A stretch of DNA of 48,724 nt. Origin: Xinfangfangia pollutisoli (GTDB lineage: Bacteria > Pseudomonadota > Alphaproteobacteria > Rhodobacterales > Rhodobacteraceae). Below, piece after piece: positions 32,507 to 41,886 of the stretch. The stretch lies in the NCBI RefSeq assembly GCF_020179405.1, contig NZ_JAICBZ010000023.1, positions 1 to 48,724 on the forward strand, written 5' to 3'. The notes under the pieces are model-generated. The model ran no database searches and was not told the DNA's origin. It saw nothing but the letters and a program-made list of their open reading frames with translations. The first letter of the stretch is position 1, and the number at the start of each line of letters is the position of its first letter. The translations under genes were made by a program, and so were the position numbers.

Positions 32507-33253
32507 ATGTCTCTGCAAGACCTTCAATTCGTCCATCAGGATTGCGGCGATTGCCCGATCCGGCACAGGGCCGTCTGTGCCCGCTGTGAAGCGGATGAAT
32601 TGGCACGGCTGGAGCAGATCAAGTATTACCGCAGCTATCAGGCCGGGCAGACCATCGTCTGGTCGGGCGACCGGATGGATTTCGTGGCCTCGGTGGTCTC
32701 GGGCATCGCCACGCTGACCCAGACGATGGAAGACGGCCGCCGCCAGATGGTCGGCCTGCTGCTGCCGTCGGATTTCGTCGGCAGGCCGGGGCGCAACAGT
32801 GCGGCCTATGACGTGACCGCGACGACCGATGTGGTCATGTGCTGCTTCCGCAAGAAGCCCTTCGAAGAGATGATGACCCAGACCCCGCATGTCGCGCAGC
32901 GGCTGCTGGAAATGACCCTGGACGAGCTGGATTCGGCCCGCGAATGGATGCTGCTTCTGGGCCGCAAGACCGCGCGCGAGAAGATCGCCTCGCTGGTCGC
33001 GATCATCGCCCGGCGCGATGCCGCGCTGAACCTGCGCCGCACCAAGGGCATGCTGAATGTCGACCTGCCGCTGACGCGCGAGGAAATGGCCGATTACCTG
33101 GGCCTGACGCTGGAAACCGTCAGCCGCCAGATCTCGGCCCTGAAGCGGGACGGGGTCATCCATCTGGAAGGCAAGCGCCACATCGCCATTCCCGATTTCG
33201 ACCGGCTTCTGGAAGAGGCCGGCGATGACAGCGACGGCGGCATGCTGGCCTGA
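32507..33253 (+). CDS. fnrL: FNR-type oxygen-sensing transcription regulator FnrL
   Basis: 248 residues. Seen: cluster-ligand cysteines C13, C16 and C24 (plus C27) in the N-terminus and C112/C113 in VVMCCF, fitting a [4Fe-4S] cluster that is lost in oxygen; a cyclic-nucleotide-type beta barrel; a dimer helix; and the helix-turn-helix TREEMADYLGLTLETVSRQI with the E--SR recognition residues for TTGAT half-sites. It should activate the cco clusters, hemN and probably the uspA gene in this window. AAAGGCGG precedes the ATG. An FNR box in its own short leader suggests autoregulation. Confidence 0.96.
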   Translation: MSLQDLQFVHQDCGDCPIRHRAVCARCEADELARLEQIKYYRSYQAGQTIVWSGDRMDFVASVVSGIATLTQTMEDGRRQMVGLLLPSDFVGRPGRNSAAYDVTATTDVVMCCFRKKPFEEMMTQTPHVAQRLLEMTLDELDSAREWMLLLGRKTAREKIASLVAIIARRDAALNLRRTKGMLNVDLPLTREEMADYLGLTLETVSRQISALKRDGVIHLEGKRHIAIPDFDRLLEEAGDDSDGGMLA

Positions 33254-33436
33254 TCCGGCCGCCGCGCCGGGCGGGTTGTGCCCCTGGGCGGGCCGGCCCG
33301 CTGCGCGACCTGCCGCCAGGGTCGGGCATTGCGCAAATCCGCCGCCACCTGTCGTTTTTCATCCGTGCCGCCCGCCGATCCGGCCCTAGAACTTGCGCCG
33401 AAGACGCGACAGAACCGCCAATCCACAGGAACTCCG

Positions 33437-34321
33437 ATGACCGTCTATGTGCTGACCGTGCAATGCGCCTCGCGGCGTGGGATCGTGGCCGCGATCTCGA
33501 CCTATCTTGCCTCGAACGGCTGCAACATCACCGATGCCTCGCAGTTCGACGACGATCTGACCGGCCAGTTCTTCACCCGCATCTCCTTCGTGTCGGAAAC
33601 CGGCGCCTCGCTGGCCGCGCTGCGCGAAGGCTTTGCCGAAGTGGCCGCGCCCTTCGGCATGGACTGGGCGATCCATGACGGGGCGCATCGGACCAAGGTT
33701 CTGCTGATGGTGTCGAATTTCGGGCACTGCCTGAACGATCTTCTGTACCGGACCCGGATCGGCGCCCTGCCGATCGAGATTGTCGGCGTGATCTCGAACC
33801 ACCTGACCTATCAGAAGGTGGTGGTGAACCAGGACATTCCCTTCCACCACATCCGGGTGACGAAAGAGAACAAGCCCGAGGCCGAGAAGCGCATGCTGGA
33901 CGTCGTCGAAGAGACGGGGGCCGAGCTGGTGGTTCTGGCGCGCTACATGCAGATCCTGTCGGATGCGCTGTGCCAGAAGATGTCGGGGCGGATCATCAAC
34001 ATTCACCATTCCTTCCTGCCCAGCTTCAAGGGCGCGAACCCCTACAAGCAGGCCTACGAACGCGGGGTGAAGCTGATCGGGGCGACCAGTCATTACGTGA
34101 CCGCAGATCTGGACGAGGGCCCGATCATCGAACAGGACACGATCCGCGTGACGCATGGCCAATCGGCCGAGGATTACGTGTCTTTGGGCCGCGATGTGGA
34201 AAGCCAGGTGCTGGCCCGCGCGATCCATGCCCATATTCACCACCGCGTCTTCCTGAACGGCAACAAGACCGTCGTCTTCCCGGCCTCGCCCGGCAGCTAC
34301 GCCTCGGAACGCATGGGCTGA
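33437..34321 (+). CDS. purU: Formyltetrahydrofolate deformylase
   Basis: 294 residues from ATG 33437, with CAGGA seven bases before. It hydrolyses 10-formyl-tetrahydrofolate to formate and tetrahydrofolate, balancing the one-carbon pool. Seen: an N-terminal ACT-like domain (TVQCASRRGIVAAISTYL...GCNITDASQF), then the formyltransferase-type catalytic domain with LLMVSNFGHCLNDLL, INIHHSFLPSFKGANPY and YVTADLDEGPIIEQD. The open frame upstream to 33278 is not supported by a ribosome site. Confidence 0.97.
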   Translation: MTVYVLTVQCASRRGIVAAISTYLASNGCNITDASQFDDDLTGQFFTRISFVSETGASLAALREGFAEVAAPFGMDWAIHDGAHRTKVLLMVSNFGHCLNDLLYRTRIGALPIEIVGVISNHLTYQKVVVNQDIPFHHIRVTKENKPEAEKRMLDVVEETGAELVVLARYMQILSDALCQKMSGRIINIHHSFLPSFKGANPYKQAYERGVKLIGATSHYVTADLDEGPIIEQDTIRVTHGQSAEDYVSLGRDVESQVLARAIHAHIHHRVFLNGNKTVVFPASPGSYASERMG

Positions 34322-34427
34322 GCCGAGCCGTCTGGAACCGGCGCGCCTTCCGGGCTAGACTTGGCGCAGGCGCGGCGGGGATCTGCCGCGCAGCCATGGA
34401 GAGTGGATGTCAGAGCTTGTGTGAGAA

Positions 34428-34488
34428 GGCTCTCTGATCGCAGAGAGCCGTCCCGCTGATCGCACCGCCCCGCGACGCGCGTGGGGCG
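34428..34488 (+). other. Two adjacent strong hairpins in a gene-free spacer
   Basis: Hairpin 1: nine-base perfect arms GGCTCTCTG (34428-34436) and CAGAGAGCC (34441-34449) with an ATCG loop. Hairpin 2: CGCCCC (34466-34471) with GGGGCG (34483-34488) and an inner GCG/CGC. The element CTGATCGCA occurs in hairpin 1 (34434) and again between the two (34456). There is no T-run, so simple termination is not obvious. The spacer 34322-34517 has no gene. Possibilities are a 3' end structure of purU, a leader of the acetyltransferase gene, or a small RNA. Confidence 0.5.
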
Positions 34489-34517
34489 ATCCTGCACATC
34501 TGTCACATGAGATCGTC

Positions 34518-35060
34518 ATGACATTCTCCGAAACCCACCCGCCTGCGGGCCGGGACACTCTGCAGATCCGCGACGAGCGCCCCGGGGATATCCCCGATAT
34601 CGGCCGGATCATCACCGAAGCGATGCGGTTTCTGCCGCAGGCCAGCGGCACCGAGGCCGCCATTGTCGCGCGGCTGCGTGCCGCCGATGCGCTGATGCTG
34701 TCGCTGGTCGCCGAAGCCGAAGGCGTGCCCGTCGGCCATCTGGCGGTCTCGGCCGCGCGGATCGGCGGGCAGGACGGCTGGGGGCTGATCGGGCCCCTGG
34801 CCGTGACGCCGGAACGGCACCGCCAGGGCATCGGCTCGGCCCTGATGGCCGAGGCCTTGCGGCGTCTGCGCCCGATCTGCCGTGGCGCGGCGCTGGTCGG
34901 CAATCCGGCCTATTACCGCCGCTTCGGCTTTCGCGCCTGGCCCGGGCTGACCGTCGCGGGCTGCCCGCCCGAGGTCGTGCTGGCCCTGCCCTTCGGCGGG
35001 GCGGCGCCCGAGGGTGAGCTGATCCATCACCCGGCCTTCGGCCTGCACCAGCCGGGCTGA
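34518..35060 (+). CDS. GNAT-family N-acetyltransferase
   Basis: 180 residues. Seen: LQIRDERPGDIPDIGRIITEAM at the N-terminus, VGHLAVS, and the acetyl-CoA-binding GPLAVTPERHRQGIGSALMAEAL (motif A with RQGIGSAL), then LVGNPAYYRRFGFRAW. The overall pattern is like YhbS-type acetyltransferases. Substrate unknown. It sits between purU and the uspA gene, convergent with the latter. Confidence 0.88.
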   Translation: MTFSETHPPAGRDTLQIRDERPGDIPDIGRIITEAMRFLPQASGTEAAIVARLRAADALMLSLVAEAEGVPVGHLAVSAARIGGQDGWGLIGPLAVTPERHRQGIGSALMAEALRRLRPICRGAALVGNPAYYRRFGFRAWPGLTVAGCPPEVVLALPFGGAAPEGELIHHPAFGLHQPG

Positions 35061-35062
35061 CG

Positions 35063-35101
35063 AAAAAGCCCGGGCCGCCTTTTCGCAAGGGCGGCCCGGG
35101 C
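35063..35101 (-). terminator. Intrinsic terminator of the uspA gene
   Basis: Twelve-base arms GCCCGGGCCGCC (35068-35079) and GGCGGCCCGGGC (35090-35101). Read on the minus strand the stem is followed by five T (35067-35063), so it ends the universal stress gene. A GTCAG tandem run (35105-35125) lies between it and the stop codon. Confidence 0.85.
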
Positions 35102-35136
35102 AATGTCAGGTCAGGTCAGATCAGGCTGACGGGCGG

Positions 35137-35985
35137 TCAATGCGCCATGAAGACCGGCAGTTCGGCGGCTTCCAGCATGTTGCGCGTCGCGCCGCCCAGA
35201 ATGGCTTCGCGGAAGCGCGAATGGCCATAGGCGCCCATCACCAGCAGATCGGCGTTGGTATCGGTGCATTGCCGCGCCAGCACGTCCGAGATCCGGGGCA
35301 GGGTGCGCGCCAGAACCGCGACTTCGGCCTTCACGCCATGCCGCACCAGGAACTGGCACAGCAAGCCGCCCGGGTCCGAGCGTTCCGGGCCATGGGTCGG
35401 CGGGTCGATCACGGTGATCGTCACCCGCTCGGCCGCCTTCAGGAAGGGCAGCGCCTGTTTCGCCGCCACCATCGCCTCGCGGCTTTGGTTCCAGGCCAGG
35501 ACGACATGCTTGAAATTGCCGGTGATTTCGGGGCCCTTCTCCGGCACGACCAGAACCGGCGCCATGCCTTCGAACATTGCCGCCTCGATGATCGCCTCAT
35601 CCTCGGGGCCGGCCGTGTCGGCATAGGGCTTGGGCAGCACCACCAGATCGGCATAGCGCGCGCGCGTCGCCACCAGATCGGTCAGCGCGCCGATCTGGGT
35701 CACGGCGGAATCCAGCGCCCAGCGCAGATCCGCGCCCTGGCCATCCAGCGCCGCCTTCAGCGCGGCCTCGGCCTTGCGCGCATCTTCCTCGGCGCGTTCC
35801 AGCGCGACCTGCAGCACCACGGCGCCCGAGCCGACATAGGAATAGCCGACCTGCGTGCGGTCCACGCCAAGCGCCAGCGCATCGAGATGGGCGTCGAACT
35901 TGCGCGCCAGAACCCCGGCGGCATTGACGGCCGGACCGAGCCGGTCGGGCGCGGCGGCCAGCGTAAGCAGCGATTTATAGGCCAT
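35137..35985 (-). CDS. Universal stress protein, tandem UspA domains
   Basis: 282 residues from ATG 35985 behind AGGAGG. Seen: two UspA-like halves. The first (AYKSLLTLAAAPDRL ... ADLVVLPKP) lacks a clear nucleotide loop. The second ends in LLVMGAYGHSRFREAILGGATRNML, the ATP-binding G-x2-G-x9-G pattern. The open frame to 36045 is unlikely to be used given the ribosome site. An FNR box 60 bases upstream and the neighbouring cco operon suggest induction when oxygen falls. Confidence 0.92.
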   Translation of the reverse strand: MAYKSLLTLAAAPDRLGPAVNAAGVLARKFDAHLDALALGVDRTQVGYSYVGSGAVVLQVALERAEEDARKAEAALKAALDGQGADLRWALDSAVTQIGALTDLVATRARYADLVVLPKPYADTAGPEDEAIIEAAMFEGMAPVLVVPEKGPEITGNFKHVVLAWNQSREAMVAAKQALPFLKAAERVTITVIDPPTHGPERSDPGGLLCQFLVRHGVKAEVAVLARTLPRISDVLARQCTDTNADLLVMGAYGHSRFREAILGGATRNMLEAAELPVFMAH

Positions 35986-36044
35986 TTCTGCCTCCTGCAG
36001 AGTGCTTTGCGTGATCAGCTTAACCGGACAGTCACGGGGAAACA

Positions 36045-36058
36045 TTGACTAAAGTCAA
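36045..36058. promoter_or_regulatory. FNR box, uspA side
   Basis: TTGAC-TAAA-GTCAA is a perfect palindrome with both half-sites one base from the FNR consensus TTGAT-N4-ATCAA. Its centre is 66 bases from the uspA ATG, fitting control of that gene; it may add to ccoN control. Confidence 0.75.
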
Positions 36059-36076
36059 AGGTGTCGCAGTCGATTG

Positions 36077-36090
36077 TTGACCCAGATCAA
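36077..36090. promoter_or_regulatory. FNR box of ccoNOQP
   Basis: TTGAC-CCAG-ATCAA differs from the FNR consensus at one base. Its centre is 112 bases before the ccoN ATG, so with the usual -41.5 spacing transcription would start near 36125 and leave a leader of about 70 bases. Confidence 0.85.
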
Positions 36091-36195
36091 TGTATGGTGA
36101 TCGGAGCCGGCGCAAAAGCGGCATAGTCGAAAACTCTGCCAGGGGTCGAGTCGGTCTCGCCGCCAGGACAGTCTTAGGAGACGAAGGGACGCAAA

Positions 36196-37800
36196 ATGTG
36201 GGACTATGTGAAACTGATCGCGCTAGGCGTGATCGCGGTCCTGGCCGCGATCGCCGCCAATTACGCGCGCGATCTGGCCTATATGGTCAACGCGATCGAA
36301 GTGATGCTGGCCGCGGCCATCGCCTTCGTCTTCGTGTTGCGCGGCGTGGGAACGCCGAAGGCCGTCAATGAAAATGAATATATGGATGGCGTGATTCGCT
36401 GGGGCGTGGGCCTGACCGCGTTCTGGGGTGTCGTGGGCTTCCTGGTGGGCGTCGTGATCGCCAGCCAGCTGGCCTGGCCCTGGCTGAACTTTGAAGTGCT
36501 GCAAGGCATCGGCAACTTCGGCCGGCTGCGCCCGCTGCACACCTCGGCCGTGATCTTCGCCTTCGGCGGCACCGCCCTGATCACCACCGCCTTCTACGTG
36601 GTGCAGCGCACCTCGGCGGTGCGGCTGTTCGGGGGCGGGCTTGGCAACTTCGTCTTCTGGGGCTGGCAGCTGGTGATCGTCCTTGCCGCGTCGAGCTATC
36701 TCTTCGGCGGCACGCAATCGAAGGAATATGCCGAGCCGGTCTGGTATATCGACTGGTGGATCGTCGTGGTCTGGGTTGCCTTCCTGATCGTCTATGCCGG
36801 CACGATCATGAAGCGCAAGGAACCCCACATCTATGTGGCGAACTGGTTCTACCTGTCGTTCATCATCACCATTGCCATGCTGCATATCGTCAACAACCTG
36901 GCGATTCCGGTCTCGGTTCTGGGCAGCCAGTCGGTGCAGGTCACCTCGGGCGTGCAGGATGCGATGATCCAGTGGTGGTATGGCCACAATGCCGTGGGCT
37001 TCTTCCTGACCGCGGGTTTCCTGGGCATGATGTACTACTTCATCCCCAAGCAAGCCGAACGTCCCGTCTTCAGCTACAAGCTGTCGATCATCCACTTCTG
37101 GGCGCTGATCTTCCTGTACATCTGGGCCGGTCCGCACCACCTGCACTACACCGCGCTGCCCGACTGGGCGCAGACGCTGGGCATGGTCTTCTCGATCGTG
37201 CTGTGGATGCCGTCCTGGGGTGGCATGATCAACGGTCTGATGACGCTGTCGGGCGCCTGGGACAAGCTGCGCACCGATCCGATCATCCGCATGATGGTGG
37301 TCTCGGTCGGCTTCTACGGCATGTCGACCTTCGAAGGCCCGATGATGTCGATCAAGGCCGTCAACGCGCTGTCGCACTATACCGACTGGACCATCGGCCA
37401 CGTGCATTCGGGCGCGCTGGGCTGGAACGGCATGATCACCTTCGGTGCGCTGTACTTCCTGACGCCGCGGCTGTGGAACCGTGCGGGCCTGTATTCGCTG
37501 AAACTGGTCAGCTGGCACTTCTGGCTCGCCACGATCGGCATCGTCCTTTACGCCTCGGCCATGTGGGTCACGGGCATCATGGAAGGCCTGATGTGGCGTG
37601 AAGTCGACGCGAACGGGTTCCTTGTGAACGCTTTCGCCGACACGGTGGCCGCGAAATATCCGATGTATGTGGTCCGGGCTCTGGGGGGTGTGCTGTATCT
37701 CGCCGGTGGGATCATCATGGCTTACAACCTCTGGATGACGGTGAAGGCACAGCCCGCGAAAGCGGCGGTGAATGCCAACAACGCCGTTCCGGCCGAATAG
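36196..37800 (+). CDS. ccoN: cbb3-type cytochrome c oxidase subunit I
   Basis: 534 residues, many membrane helices. The catalytic subunit holding haem b and the b3-CuB site that reduces oxygen with high affinity. Seen: [19 protein letters not shown] with a haem His, [19 protein letters not shown] with the CuB-ligand His, [13 protein letters not shown] with paired His, the Tyr-rich YYFIPK stretch, and [17 protein letters not shown] with the haem ligands. First gene of ccoNOQP; controlled by the FNR box at 36077. Confidence 0.99.
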   Translation: MWDYVKLIALGVIAVLAAIAANYARDLAYMVNAIEVMLAAAIAFVFVLRGVGTPKAVNENEYMDGVIRWGVGLTAFWGVVGFLVGVVIASQLAWPWLNFEVLQGIGNFGRLRPLHTSAVIFAFGGTALITTAFYVVQRTSAVRLFGGGLGNFVFWGWQLVIVLAASSYLFGGTQSKEYAEPVWYIDWWIVVVWVAFLIVYAGTIMKRKEPHIYVANWFYLSFIITIAMLHIVNNLAIPVSVLGSQSVQVTSGVQDAMIQWWYGHNAVGFFLTAGFLGMMYYFIPKQAERPVFSYKLSIIHFWALIFLYIWAGPHHLHYTALPDWAQTLGMVFSIVLWMPSWGGMINGLMTLSGAWDKLRTDPIIRMMVVSVGFYGMSTFEGPMMSIKAVNALSHYTDWTIGHVHSGALGWNGMITFGALYFLTPRLWNRAGLYSLKLVSWHFWLATIGIVLYASAMWVTGIMEGLMWREVDANGFLVNAFADTVAAKYPMYVVRALGGVLYLAGGIIMAYNLWMTVKAQPAKAAVNANNAVPAE

Positions 37801-37815
37801 GGGAGGGGGCAACAG

Positions 37816-38559
37816 ATGGCTCTCCTTGACAAGCACAAGGCAATCGAAACGCATGCCACGCTTCTGATGGTTCTGGCCTTCCTGGTCGTGACCATCGGCG
37901 GTCTGGTCCAGATCGTGCCGCTGTTCTACATCGAGAACACGATCGAGGACGTGAAGGGCGTGCGTCCCTACACGCCCCTGGAGCTGGCCGGGCGCGACAT
38001 CTATATCCGCGAAGGCTGCTATGTCTGCCACAGCCAGATGATCCGCCCGATGCGTGACGAAGTGACACGCTACGGCTATTACTCGCTGGCGGCGGAATCC
38101 AAGTATGACCACCCGTTCCAATGGGGGTCCAAGCGCACCGGGCCCGACCTGGCGCGTGTGGGCGGCCGCTACTCGGACGAATGGCATCAGGACCACTTCA
38201 CCAAGGCGAAGTCGGTGGTGCCGGAATCGGTGATGCCGCCCTATGGCTTCCTGTTCAACAAGGTGATCGACGGCCAGTACATCCAGGATGTCATGAAGAC
38301 CCATCGCATGGTCGGCGTGCCCTATTCGGATGACATGATCGCCAATGCCCAGGCCGACTTCCAGGCCCAGGCCGATCCGAATGCCGATGCGGCGGGGCTT
38401 GAGGAACGCTATGGCGCCGATGTCTTCGGCCATGCGGTGAACGTGCGCAACTTCGACGGCCAGCCTCAGCTGACCGAAGCCGATGCGCTGATCGCCTATA
38501 TCCAGGTGCTGGGCACGATGGTCGACTTCTCGACCTTCACCCCTGACCCGAACCGCTGA
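37816..38559 (+). CDS. ccoO: cbb3-type cytochrome c oxidase subunit II (mono-haem cytochrome c)
   Basis: 247 residues. Seen: an N-terminal membrane anchor ([22 protein letters not shown]), the haem c motif CYVCH (68-72), and Met-ligand candidates in [10 protein letters not shown]. It passes electrons to CcoN. Start ATG 37816 follows GGGAGGGGG. Confidence 0.98.
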   Translation: MALLDKHKAIETHATLLMVLAFLVVTIGGLVQIVPLFYIENTIEDVKGVRPYTPLELAGRDIYIREGCYVCHSQMIRPMRDEVTRYGYYSLAAESKYDHPFQWGSKRTGPDLARVGGRYSDEWHQDHFTKAKSVVPESVMPPYGFLFNKVIDGQYIQDVMKTHRMVGVPYSDDMIANAQADFQAQADPNADAAGLEERYGADVFGHAVNVRNFDGQPQLTEADALIAYIQVLGTMVDFSTFTPDPNR

Positions 38560-38570
38560 GGGAGGTGAAG

Positions 38571-38786
38571 ATGGAATTCTACACCTTCCTGCGCCAGCTG
38601 GCCGACAGCTGGGGGCTTCTGGCGATGACCGCGCTGTTCCTGGGCGTCTGCCTTTATGCCTTCCGCCCCGGCAGCCGCAAATCCCACGACGAGGCCGCCA
38701 ATTCGATCTTCCGCAACGAAAAGCGCCCCGCACGCGATGCGGCGCCCGTTGCGGGAGCCCCGAACTCCAACCGGACGGAGGCGTGA
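38571..38786 (+). CDS. ccoQ: cbb3-type oxidase small subunit CcoQ
   Basis: 71 residues from ATG 38571, five bases after GGAGG (the GTG at 38565 overlaps that site and is not likely the start). Seen: one membrane helix ([20 protein letters not shown]), then [14 protein letters not shown], the family pattern. CcoQ stabilises the cbb3 complex. Confidence 0.93.
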   Translation: MEFYTFLRQLADSWGLLAMTALFLGVCLYAFRPGSRKSHDEAANSIFRNEKRPARDAAPVAGAPNSNRTEA

Positions 38787-38787
38787 C

Positions 38788-39669
38788 ATGTGCGCCAAGA
38801 AAGTGACGAAAGCCGCCCCCGGCGAAGTGCCGACCACAGGTCATTCCTGGGACGGAATCGCCGAACTCGACAATCCGATGCCGCGCTGGTGGGTCTGGAC
38901 CTTCTACGCGACCATCCTTTTCGCCGCGGGCTACACCATCGCCTATCCGGCCTGGCCGCTGATCCATGGCGCCACCCAGGGCGTTCTGGGCTATGACACC
39001 CGCAAGGAAGTGGCCACCGAGATCGCCGACTGGAATGGCAAGCTGGGCCCGATCAAGGAAAAGCTGGTCGCGGCCGACCTGAACGGGATCAAGGACAATC
39101 CCGAACTGGCCTCTTACGCCGAAAACGCCGGGGCGGCGGTGTTCCGCACCAATTGCGCGCAATGCCATGGCGCCGGTGCGGCGGGGGTCCAGTCGCTGGG
39201 CTACCCGAACCTGCTGGACGATGACTGGCTGTGGGGCGGCACGATGGATGACATCCATACGACCGTGACCCATGGCATCCGCAACACGACCGACGCCGAT
39301 GCGCGCTATTCGGAAATGCCGAAATGGGGCGTGGATGAACTGCTTGAACCCGCGCAGATCAACCAGGTGGTCGAATATGTGCTGCAGCTGTCGGGGCAAG
39401 AGCATGACGCGGCCTTGTCCGCCGAAGGCGCCACGGTCTATGCCGACAACTGCGCCTCTTGCCATGGCGAAAAGGGCGAGGGCGACCGGGCCCAGGGCGC
39501 TCCGAACCTGTCGGATGCGGTCTGGCTGTATGGCGGCACGCGTGAGTCCATCCACGAATCGGTGTTCTACGCCCGCTTCGGCGTGATGCCGAACTGGAAC
39601 AAGCGTCTGTCGGAAGACGAGATCCGCGCCGTGTCCTACTACGTCCACAGCCTGGGCGGCGGCGAGTGA
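38788..39669 (+). CDS. ccoP: cbb3-type cytochrome c oxidase subunit III (di-haem cytochrome c)
   Basis: 293 residues from ATG 38788, behind CGGAGG; the longer upstream frame is a shadow of ccoQ. Seen: [19 protein letters not shown] then one or two membrane helices, and two haem c sites, CAQCH (123-127) and CASCH (222-226), each with a later Met in EMPKW and VMPNW. It takes electrons from soluble or membrane cytochromes into the oxidase. Confidence 0.98.
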   Translation: MCAKKVTKAAPGEVPTTGHSWDGIAELDNPMPRWWVWTFYATILFAAGYTIAYPAWPLIHGATQGVLGYDTRKEVATEIADWNGKLGPIKEKLVAADLNGIKDNPELASYAENAGAAVFRTNCAQCHGAGAAGVQSLGYPNLLDDDWLWGGTMDDIHTTVTHGIRNTTDADARYSEMPKWGVDELLEPAQINQVVEYVLQLSGQEHDAALSAEGATVYADNCASCHGEKGEGDRAQGAPNLSDAVWLYGGTRESIHESVFYARFGVMPNWNKRLSEDEIRAVSYYVHSLGGGE

Positions 39670-39774
39670 TCGCAGCCTGTCCGTGAAACCCCCGGTGGCC
39701 CCTCGTCTCCGGGGACTGGCGCCGGCGCCCCCTCCTGTTCGCGCGTTTCGGGGTGCCGGCGTCTTCTGATCCAT

Positions 39775-39798
39775 CGGCCGGGCTGCAAGGCCCGGCCG
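39775..39798 (+). terminator. Probable terminator of ccoNOQP
   Basis: Nine-base perfect arms CGGCCGGGC (39775-39783) and GCCCGGCCG (39790-39798) with a TGCAAG loop, followed by only TT. It lies in the 309-base spacer 39670-39978 that separates ccoP from ccoG; the spacer otherwise holds the FNR box at 39901 and no gene. Confidence 0.6.
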
Positions 39799-39900
39799 TT
39801 CACGCCTGCCGGGCAGGGCGCCCCTCGCTGCGGCAAAACCGCCCGCGACAGGCGCCGCGACACTGACCGGGCTTCGAAATCCGCATCGCCGATGGGATTA

Positions 39901-39914
39901 TTGATGCAGGTCAA
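39901..39914. promoter_or_regulatory. FNR box of ccoGHIS
   Basis: TTGAT-GCAG-GTCAA differs from the FNR consensus at one base. The centre is about 71 bases before the ccoG GTG; a GATACG -10-like element lies at about 39937, consistent with activation from -41.5. Confidence 0.85.
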
Positions 39915-39978
39915 GGCCGCAGGAGCGCAACCCCTGCGATACGCCTGCCGCAGCAATTCAAGAAACCGGAGACATTCC

Positions 39979-41427
39979 GTGTCCACGCCAGAAGCCAACC
40001 CGCCCAGCCTTTACGCCGCGCGTGAGCCGATCTTCCCTCGCCGTGTCTATGGCCAGTTCCGTACGCTGAAATGGTGGATCCTGGCGATCACCCTGGGCAT
40101 CTATTACATCACCCCCTGGCTGCGCTGGGACCGTGGGCCGGCCCTGCCCGATCAGGCGGTGCTGATCGATCTGGCGAACCGGCGATTCTTCTTCTTCATG
40201 ATCGAGATCTGGCCGCACGAATTCTATTTCGTCGCGGGTCTTTTGATCATGGCGGGGCTTGGGCTGTTCCTGTTCACCTCGGCCGCGGGCCGGGTCTGGT
40301 GCGGCTATGCCTGCCCGCAGACCGTCTGGACCGATCTTTTCATCCTGGTCGAACGCTGGATCGAGGGCGACCGCAACGCCCGGATCCGCCTGCACCGCCA
40401 GGACTGGAATGCCGAGAAGATCCGCAAGCGGGCGGTCAAATGGACGGTCTGGTTCCTGATCGGCCTGGCCACCGGCGGGGCCTGGATATTCTACTTCACC
40501 GATGCGCCGACGCTGTTCTGGGATCTGATCACCGGCCAGGCCCATCCCGTCGCCTATACGACCATGCTGATCCTGACGCTGACGACCTTCGTCTTCGGCG
40601 GCTTCGCGCGCGAACAGATGTGCATCTACGCCTGCCCCTGGCCGCGCATTCAGGCCGCGATGATGGACGAGGACACGATCACCGTCGCCTATCGCGAATG
40701 GCGGGGCGAGCCGCGCGGCAAGCAGGATGGCCATGCCGAAGACGGCACGCCGAACGGCGACTGCATCGACTGCAAGGCCTGCGTGAACGTCTGCCCGATG
40801 GGGATCGACATCCGCAACGGCCAGCAGCTGGCCTGCATCACCTGCGGGCTTTGCATCGACGCCTGCAACGATGTCATGGACAGGATCGGCAAGCCGCGTC
40901 ACCTGATCGGCTATCTGGCCCTGACCGACGAAACCCGCGAACGCGAGGGCAAAGCGCCGAAATCGGTCTGGAAGCACGTGTTCCGGCTGCGGACGGTGCT
41001 GTATACGGTGCTGTGGGCCGGCATCGGCATCGGCCTGGTCGCGGCGCTGTTCCTGCGCACCTCGATCGACGTGAACATCACCCCGGTGCGCAACCCGACC
41101 TTCGTCACGCTGTCGGATGGCACGATCCGCAACACCTATGATCTGCGGCTGCTGAACAAGCATGGCGAAGACCGCTGGTTTGACATCACCGTGACCTCCG
41201 AGGCCAGGCTTGAACTTGCCATCGAGGGCCGCGATGATCTGCGGGTGCTGGTGCCGGCCAACCAGACCTTCGACGCACGGGTCTATGTGACCGCCGCGCC
41301 GGGTTCGGAAGCCGCGACCCGCGACAAGACCGAGCTGAACTTCTGGATCTCGGATGAAGGCACGGCCGATCAGCCGGGCAATGACCGGGTCAAGAAAGAG
41401 ACGATCTTCAACGGAAAGGGCAAATGA
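39979..41427 (+). CDS. ccoG: cbb3 oxidase assembly ferredoxin-like protein CcoG (FixG/RdxA)
   Basis: 482 residues from GTG 39979, eight bases after GGAGA; the upstream frame contains the promoter. Seen: several membrane helices, CGYACPQTVW and CIYACPWPR, and the two-cluster ferredoxin region CIDCKACVNVCPMGI and CITCGLCIDACNDVM, then a C-terminal immunoglobulin-like periplasmic domain. CcoG is needed for copper handling in cbb3 assembly; it reduces copper in the family's known role. First gene of ccoGHIS. Confidence 0.97.
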   Translation: MSTPEANPPSLYAAREPIFPRRVYGQFRTLKWWILAITLGIYYITPWLRWDRGPALPDQAVLIDLANRRFFFFMIEIWPHEFYFVAGLLIMAGLGLFLFTSAAGRVWCGYACPQTVWTDLFILVERWIEGDRNARIRLHRQDWNAEKIRKRAVKWTVWFLIGLATGGAWIFYFTDAPTLFWDLITGQAHPVAYTTMLILTLTTFVFGGFAREQMCIYACPWPRIQAAMMDEDTITVAYREWRGEPRGKQDGHAEDGTPNGDCIDCKACVNVCPMGIDIRNGQQLACITCGLCIDACNDVMDRIGKPRHLIGYLALTDETREREGKAPKSVWKHVFRLRTVLYTVLWAGIGIGLVAALFLRTSIDVNITPVRNPTFVTLSDGTIRNTYDLRLLNKHGEDRWFDITVTSEARLELAIEGRDDLRVLVPANQTFDARVYVTAAPGSEAATRDKTELNFWISDEGTADQPGNDRVKKETIFNGKGK

Positions 41428-41882
41428 CCATGGGCGAGATCACCGGCAAGCATGTGCTTGGGTTCTCGGTGGGGGCCTTCGGGATCATCATCGCGGTCAA
41501 CCTGGTGATGGCCTACAAGGCTGTCACCACCTTTCCGGGGCTTGAGGTCGAGAATTCCTATGTGGCCAGCCAGGAATTCGACATCCGCCGCGCCGCGCAA
41601 GAGGCGCTGGGCTGGGAGGTCGAGGCCAGCTATGACCGCGGCCTTGCCCGCCTGGCCTTTACCGATGCCGAAGGCCGTCCGGTCGAGGTCAAGGATCTGT
41701 CGGTGCTGATCGGCCGCACCACCGAGGCCAAGGATGACACCACACCCAGCTTTGTCTTCGTGGACAATGTCTATCAGGCCGAGGTGCCGCTGAACCGCGG
41801 CTACTGGATGTTCAAGATCAAGGCCCATGCGCAGGACGGCACGCTGTTCGAAAAGCGCATCGACCTGCAGGTGAAGGACTAA
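41424..41882 (+). CDS. ccoH: cbb3 oxidase assembly protein CcoH (FixH)
   Basis: 152 residues, overlapping ccoG by four bases (ATGA). Seen: an N-terminal membrane anchor (VGAFGIIIAVNLVMAY), the VTTFPGLEVENSYVASQEF motif and a small beta-rich domain ending in FEKRIDLQVK. FixH/CcoH is a membrane-bound assembly factor that stays associated with the oxidase. A second ATG at 41430 is an option. Confidence 0.94.
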   Translation: MTMGEITGKHVLGFSVGAFGIIIAVNLVMAYKAVTTFPGLEVENSYVASQEFDIRRAAQEALGWEVEASYDRGLARLAFTDAEGRPVEVKDLSVLIGRTTEAKDDTTPSFVFVDNVYQAEVPLNRGYWMFKIKAHAQDGTLFEKRIDLQVKD

Positions 41883-41886
41883 GACC

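Noticed and set aside
34428-34488. A tRNA or Rho-independent terminator
   Set aside because: No cloverleaf, TTC-loop or CCA-end pattern fits, and no T-run follows either stem.
36223-39774. An 1183-codon minus-strand open frame across ccoNOQP
   Set aside because: It is antisense to four clear oxidase genes, His/Arg/Gly-rich and without domains; a composition artefact.
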